Below, one piece after another: positions 61,011 through 64,000 of a stretch of 64,000 nt of DNA. A program made the position numbers and the translations under genes. The stretch is from positions 44,711-108,710 of the forward strand of contig NZ_JAUNEJ010000003.1 of the NCBI RefSeq assembly GCF_030525615.1, written 5' to 3'. Position 1 is the first letter of the stretch. Each line of letters opens with the position of its first letter. The notes under the pieces were generated by a model. That model did not search any database. It was not told where the DNA came from and worked only from the letters and a program-made list of their open reading frames with translations. Origin of the DNA: Cutibacterium sp. Lineage in GTDB: Bacteria; Actinomycetota; Actinomycetes; Propionibacteriales; Propionibacteriaceae.

Positions 61011-62314
61011 CTACTGAGAAGATTTCCCACCGTCTTGTTGTAGGTGGCGACCTCCGATTGGGGATCCTTATTGGACAAGATAACGTTTTCGTACATGACC
61101 TTGCCGGCGTCAGCAATCTTGGCCATGTTCTTGTTCGACCAGTAGGGCCGGTCTGCAGCAACGCCGATATTTCGAGCAGCAGCGACAACGCTCATGTTGG
61201 GGTCATTCTTCACGATGTCGGATTCTGCCCACGAGTTGCGAGAACATGGCATGGCGGCTTCCTTCGTCACCTGCTCTTGTACCTCAGCAGCAGTGAGAAC
61301 CTTGATAAGTTCCCAGCACAGATCGGCGTTTTGGCTCTTGGTGGGGATCATGAGGCCAGAGCCGGCAATGGTGGTCTTCTGCTCCTTGTGTTTGAGAGGA
61401 GAACCAATTGTCAGTGGGAAGTTCTTGTCTTCAGTACGGACGGCTGATATGTCCCACGGGCCTGTGAGGATGAGGCCGCACCTCTTGGATGTGAAGAGCT
61501 TGCGAGAACCTGAGTACTCGCTGGATGCCACCGGTGCCGGGGAAACCTTGTGCTTGTAGATGAGGTCGCGCTGGAATGTGAGGGCTTCAACGGCGGCGTC
61601 AACAGGTTGCATCGGCGTTGACTTGTCCATTGTGTAGGTGACTCCGTTTTCCAGCAGCCACGGCGTACCGTAGGAACTGTCGTTGTTGAGGGCGCACCCG
61701 TATTCGACGCCCGTGGCCTGGATGCGTTTGGCGGCTTCCAGGAACTCCTCCCAGGTGGTGGGCATCTTCACTTTGGCCTTGGCAAGCATTTCCGAATTGG
61801 CGAAGACCAGTCCGCCCATAGTCAGATGCATCGGGATGGCGTAGGTCTTCCCGTCGGCTTGCCGGACGTCGAGGCCAGCAGGAACGAAGTCATCCAAGAA
61901 TCCCTCCTCTTTCTTGATGTAGTCATCGAGGGCCATGATGTTGCCGTCGTTGCCGAATCGGGTCGCCCAGAATGTGCCTGGCTCCTCGGTGATGTCCGGG
62001 GTGGTACCGGAGAGGAAATCAGCGGTGAGCTTCTGCTGTAGATCAGACCACTGGAACGTCTGGATGGTGACTTTTACGTTGTGATCTTTTTCAAACTTAG
62101 AAATTACTCGCTTGTATGGCGGATAATCATGGCCGGCAGACAGGTAGAACAAGATTTCCTTGCCGGTTCGCTCACCTGAGTGCGAGGAGGAATCGTCAGA
62201 CGAGCCGACTCCTGCGGAGGGGGAGCACCCAGTGAGGTTGCCGACTACGGCGGTTGAGCCGAAGGCAACAGCTCCGGCGAGAAGGGATCGGCGGGACAGG
62301 GGAGCGTGCAACAT
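61007..62314 (-). CDS. Extracellular sugar-binding lipoprotein of the ABC importer
   Basis: 435 residues. The signal SRRSLLAGAVAFGSTAVVGN-L-T-G-C has a twin-Arg pair and a lipobox, so it is probably a Tat- or Sec-exported lipoprotein anchored at Cys34. The mature protein is a family 1 solute-binding protein: ILFYLSAGHDYPPYKRVI, FEKDHNVKVTIQTFQWSDLQQKL, TPDITEEPGTFWATRFG, KMPTTWEEFLEAAKRI and GLILTGPWDIS. The ligand is probably a sulfated sugar, from the sulfatase context. ATG 62314 is chosen because it gives the signal peptide; the frame is open 49 codons further. Confidence 0.92.
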   Translation of the reverse strand: MLHAPLSRRSLLAGAVAFGSTAVVGNLTGCSPSAGVGSSDDSSSHSGERTGKEILFYLSAGHDYPPYKRVISKFEKDHNVKVTIQTFQWSDLQQKLTADFLSGTTPDITEEPGTFWATRFGNDGNIMALDDYIKKEEGFLDDFVPAGLDVRQADGKTYAIPMHLTMGGLVFANSEMLAKAKVKMPTTWEEFLEAAKRIQATGVEYGCALNNDSSYGTPWLLENGVTYTMDKSTPMQPVDAAVEALTFQRDLIYKHKVSPAPVASSEYSGSRKLFTSKRCGLILTGPWDISAVRTEDKNFPLTIGSPLKHKEQKTTIAGSGLMIPTKSQNADLCWELIKVLTAAEVQEQVTKEAAMPCSRNSWAESDIVKNDPNMSVVAAARNIGVAADRPYWSNKNMAKIADAGKVMYENVILSNKDPQSEVATYNKTVGNLLSR

Positions 62315-62339
62315 TGCAGTCTCTTTCGTGAGGTGATTC

Positions 62340-63347
62340 TTAGTTCGAGGTGCTTCCTCGAGAAAACAGCTTCCAGGGGACAGAAACCTGGCTGGCGTCA
62401 GCAGTCCCTTCGATTCGGTGCCAGAAATGGCGCATGATGTCGTCAATTTCTGAGACATCAAGGCCCAGCGAGCTCAAAGAGGGATCCATCTGTGTCGCTT
62501 CGGTGGAATTCCCAGTGCCGATGACGGCGATGTCTTTGGGGACCTCGATGTTGAGAGATTGAGCCGCAAGTATGAGGCCGATCGCAGTGCGGTCTGAAGC
62601 GCAATAGACGGCCTCGGGAAGAGGACTGGAGGTTTGAAATGCCTGAACTGCGGCGCGGAAGACGTCTCCTACGAAGGCGCTGGACGTAAAGAGCAGCTGA
62701 GGAACACGTCCATGGCTTGTCTGGAAGTCCCGGTACATCTGCCAGCGGGGATCACGTTCGCACTCTTCGCGTGTGCGGTCCTGGCCGGCGAAGGCAATGG
62801 AGGTCCTGCGAGCGTCCGCGAGAGCAGTCATGGCGCACGACACACCGTCGCGCTCATCGATGATGACGTGATCGTATCCTTTGGCACCGGGTTCACTACC
62901 GATGAGGAGAGTTGGTACCAACGCTTCGGGTTGGGCCTCGATGACCCGGGAGATGCCCGGGCGTGAGACGGCAACGATCGCGGCATCACACGCACGCGCC
63001 CTGATGAGCTTGTTGATGGGACTGATGTCACCATTGACGATCGCTACGGTGACGAGCTGGTAATCGTGTTCGGACAACCTTTGCGATGCCCGAAGTTGGA
63101 AACGTTCGACGTAGCGGTTCAACGGGGCGTCATGGAATAAGGCCACCGTGCGGGTTTTGCCCAGTCGCAGTGAGCTCGCAGCACGATTCCGCACGTACCC
63201 CAGCTCGCGGGCGGCTCTTCGGACCCGTTCTTGAGTTTCCGGGGTGAATCCCTCGGAGTGACGACTGTCTGACAACACGTATGAGGCCGTCGACACCGAG
63301 ACCCCGGCACGGGCGGCTACGTCAACGAGTCCGATATGTGATCCCAT
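62340..63347 (-). CDS. LacI-family transcriptional regulator
   Basis: 335 residues. The N-terminal helix-turn-helix and hinge read GLVDVAARAGVSVSTASYVLSD, then RRAARELGYVRNRAASSLR. A periplasmic-binding-protein-like sugar-sensing domain follows, with VIIDERDGVSCAMTALADA and SDRTAIGLILAAQ. It lies 25 bp upstream of the binding-protein gene on the same strand and should control the operon, including itself, through the palindrome at 63419-63447. The inducer is presumably the imported sugar or a derivative. Confidence 0.93.
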   Translation of the reverse strand: MGSHIGLVDVAARAGVSVSTASYVLSDSRHSEGFTPETQERVRRAARELGYVRNRAASSLRLGKTRTVALFHDAPLNRYVERFQLRASQRLSEHDYQLVTVAIVNGDISPINKLIRARACDAAIVAVSRPGISRVIEAQPEALVPTLLIGSEPGAKGYDHVIIDERDGVSCAMTALADARRTSIAFAGQDRTREECERDPRWQMYRDFQTSHGRVPQLLFTSSAFVGDVFRAAVQAFQTSSPLPEAVYCASDRTAIGLILAAQSLNIEVPKDIAVIGTGNSTEATQMDPSLSSLGLDVSEIDDIMRHFWHRIEGTADASQVSVPWKLFSRGSTSN

Positions 63348-63418
63348 GGGATGTCTCCTGCAAATAATCGGTCACCACTATGTGTCCAAGACTCAGAGTA
63401 GAGAGGGTAAAAGGTGTT

Positions 63419-63447
63419 GGTCAATCGTTTGAATCAAACGTTTGACC
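63419..63447. promoter_or_regulatory. Overlapping palindromes, likely operator of the LacI-family regulator
   Basis: A 29-bp imperfect palindrome with mismatches only at the centre and one pair per arm. It contains CGTTTGAATCAAACG (63426-63440) and the perfect TCAAACGTTTGA (63434-63445), with the central CG typical of LacI/GalR operators. It lies 72 bases before the regulator ATG, suggesting autoregulation of the whole operon. Confidence 0.75.
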
Positions 63448-63509
63448 AAATGTGAAAAAGTAAACACTGTAACCAAGGTGTTCAGGGGGATACCGGCCAT
63501 TTGACTGGT

Positions 63510-63920
63510 ATGTCGTACCCTCGTCCCGTGACCAGCAAACGTGCCCAGGACGCCAAACGCCGCATTGACCTTGAGGAAGGGGAGCGACGTCAGGAAGCTG
63601 CCCGCGCCCAGCGGCTTATCGACGACTTCCTTGCCGCCGCCCGGTCCAAGGGCATGACCCCAGAACCGCTGCGTGCCCGGCTCATGGATGGCCATGAGGC
63701 GCGAACCGATAAACGAGGCTGGTACCTCAACGTCAAGCATTCCCTGGCCATCGGCGAGAACGGGGAGTACTACCAGCTCGTCGTCCCGGGCGGATTTCGG
63801 GAGCGGATACGTGGGGTCACGTTGGAACCATCGTTGCCTCCCATGCATATCGGACGTGGCGGACGCGACGGCGAAACTGGTGATCTCAAGGATTTTCTGG
63901 GTCGACTGCTGGCCGACTGA
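63510..63920 (+). CDS. Uncharacterised small actinobacterial protein
   Basis: About 136 residues. The first half is a charged helix (SKRAQDAKRRIDLEEGERRQ, then ARAQRLIDDFLAAARSKGM). The second half is beta-like with GWYLNVKHSLAIGENGEYYQLVVPGGF and ends in DLKDFLGRLLAD. There is no signal peptide or membrane segment. The start is uncertain: ATG 63510 or GTG 63528, neither with a good ribosome site, so a leaderless transcript is possible. It is divergent from the LacI-type gene. Function unknown. Confidence 0.65.
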   Translation: MSYPRPVTSKRAQDAKRRIDLEEGERRQEAARAQRLIDDFLAAARSKGMTPEPLRARLMDGHEARTDKRGWYLNVKHSLAIGENGEYYQLVVPGGFRERIRGVTLEPSLPPMHIGRGGRDGETGDLKDFLGRLLAD

Positions 63921-64000
63921 GGGAGGAATGTTGGCGTCCGGGGGCGGGTCGCTGCGAGGGTTGCGCAGATGATTCGAACCACTCCTGGCAGCGCAAACCC

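Noticed and set aside
63940-64000. Possible tRNA T-arm (GGTTCGAATC) on the minus strand at the window end
   Set aside because: The flanking bases do not form the five-pair T-stem and no acceptor stem is visible. It may instead be the tail of a leftward gene starting beyond the window, which cannot be judged.

Overview
The window is the chromosomal origin region of a high-GC actinobacterium. A pyrophosphate-dependent PEP carboxykinase, Rib-type surface repeats beside a poly-C tract, SURF1, an actinobacterial-type Tad locus and the order dnaA-dnaN-recF-DUF721 / rpmH-rnpA-yidD-yidC-jag-rsmG-parAB all fit Propionibacteriaceae. Cutibacterium is my best guess; this is inference, because no database search was possible.

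Layout. The origin lies at about 21-22.8 kb. Leftward (minus strand) run dnaA, dnaN, recF, the DUF721/dciA gene, then gyrB, gyrA and a DUF3566 membrane protein. This familiar block is split: manA and an atypical stretch (11.4-17.6 kb) sit between dciA and gyrB. That stretch holds a secreted phospholipase A2-like enzyme with a coupled small membrane protein, a secreted four-cysteine cationic peptide, a dedicated ABC ATPase and permease, and a convergent ABC exporter. Left of gyrA come a ribokinase-like gene, tRNA-Ile(GAU) and the truncated start of a large exported Rib/TSP3 repeat protein (1-2558), with an 11-C tract 164 bp upstream of its start codon.

Rightward (plus strand) run rpmH, rnpA, yidD, yidC, jag, rsmG, parA and parB. 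Two gene-poor gaps (26.2-27.8 and 28.5-29.8 kb) carry parS sites, an isolated DnaA box and a decayed transposase. Beyond parB come a mixed set (DUF3817, SURF1, a Ddl-like ATP-grasp enzyme, aminotransferases, an FhuF-like 2Fe-2S protein, PPi-PEPCK, patatin, GNAT, lipoprotein). A full Tad/Flp pilus operon follows (45.8-54.4 kb), ending in a LysM-BTAD membrane protein. Then come an MFS transporter, formate-THF ligase, and a minus-strand operon of LacI regulator, ABC sugar-binding lipoprotein, two permeases and a cytoplasmic sulfatase. That operon is probably for importing and desulfating a sulfated sugar.

Most interesting points: (1) a perfect 29-bp palindrome made of two consensus DnaA boxes inside an apparent coding insertion in rnpA; (2) inverted DnaA-box pairs with similar geometry upstream of, and inside, the Tad operon; (3) the phospholipase/exported-peptide/ABC island that splits the dnaA-gyrA block; (4) the poly-C tract next to a repeat adhesin; (5) key-residue losses in the Ddl-like enzyme, the TadZ-like ATPase and the ABC exporter.
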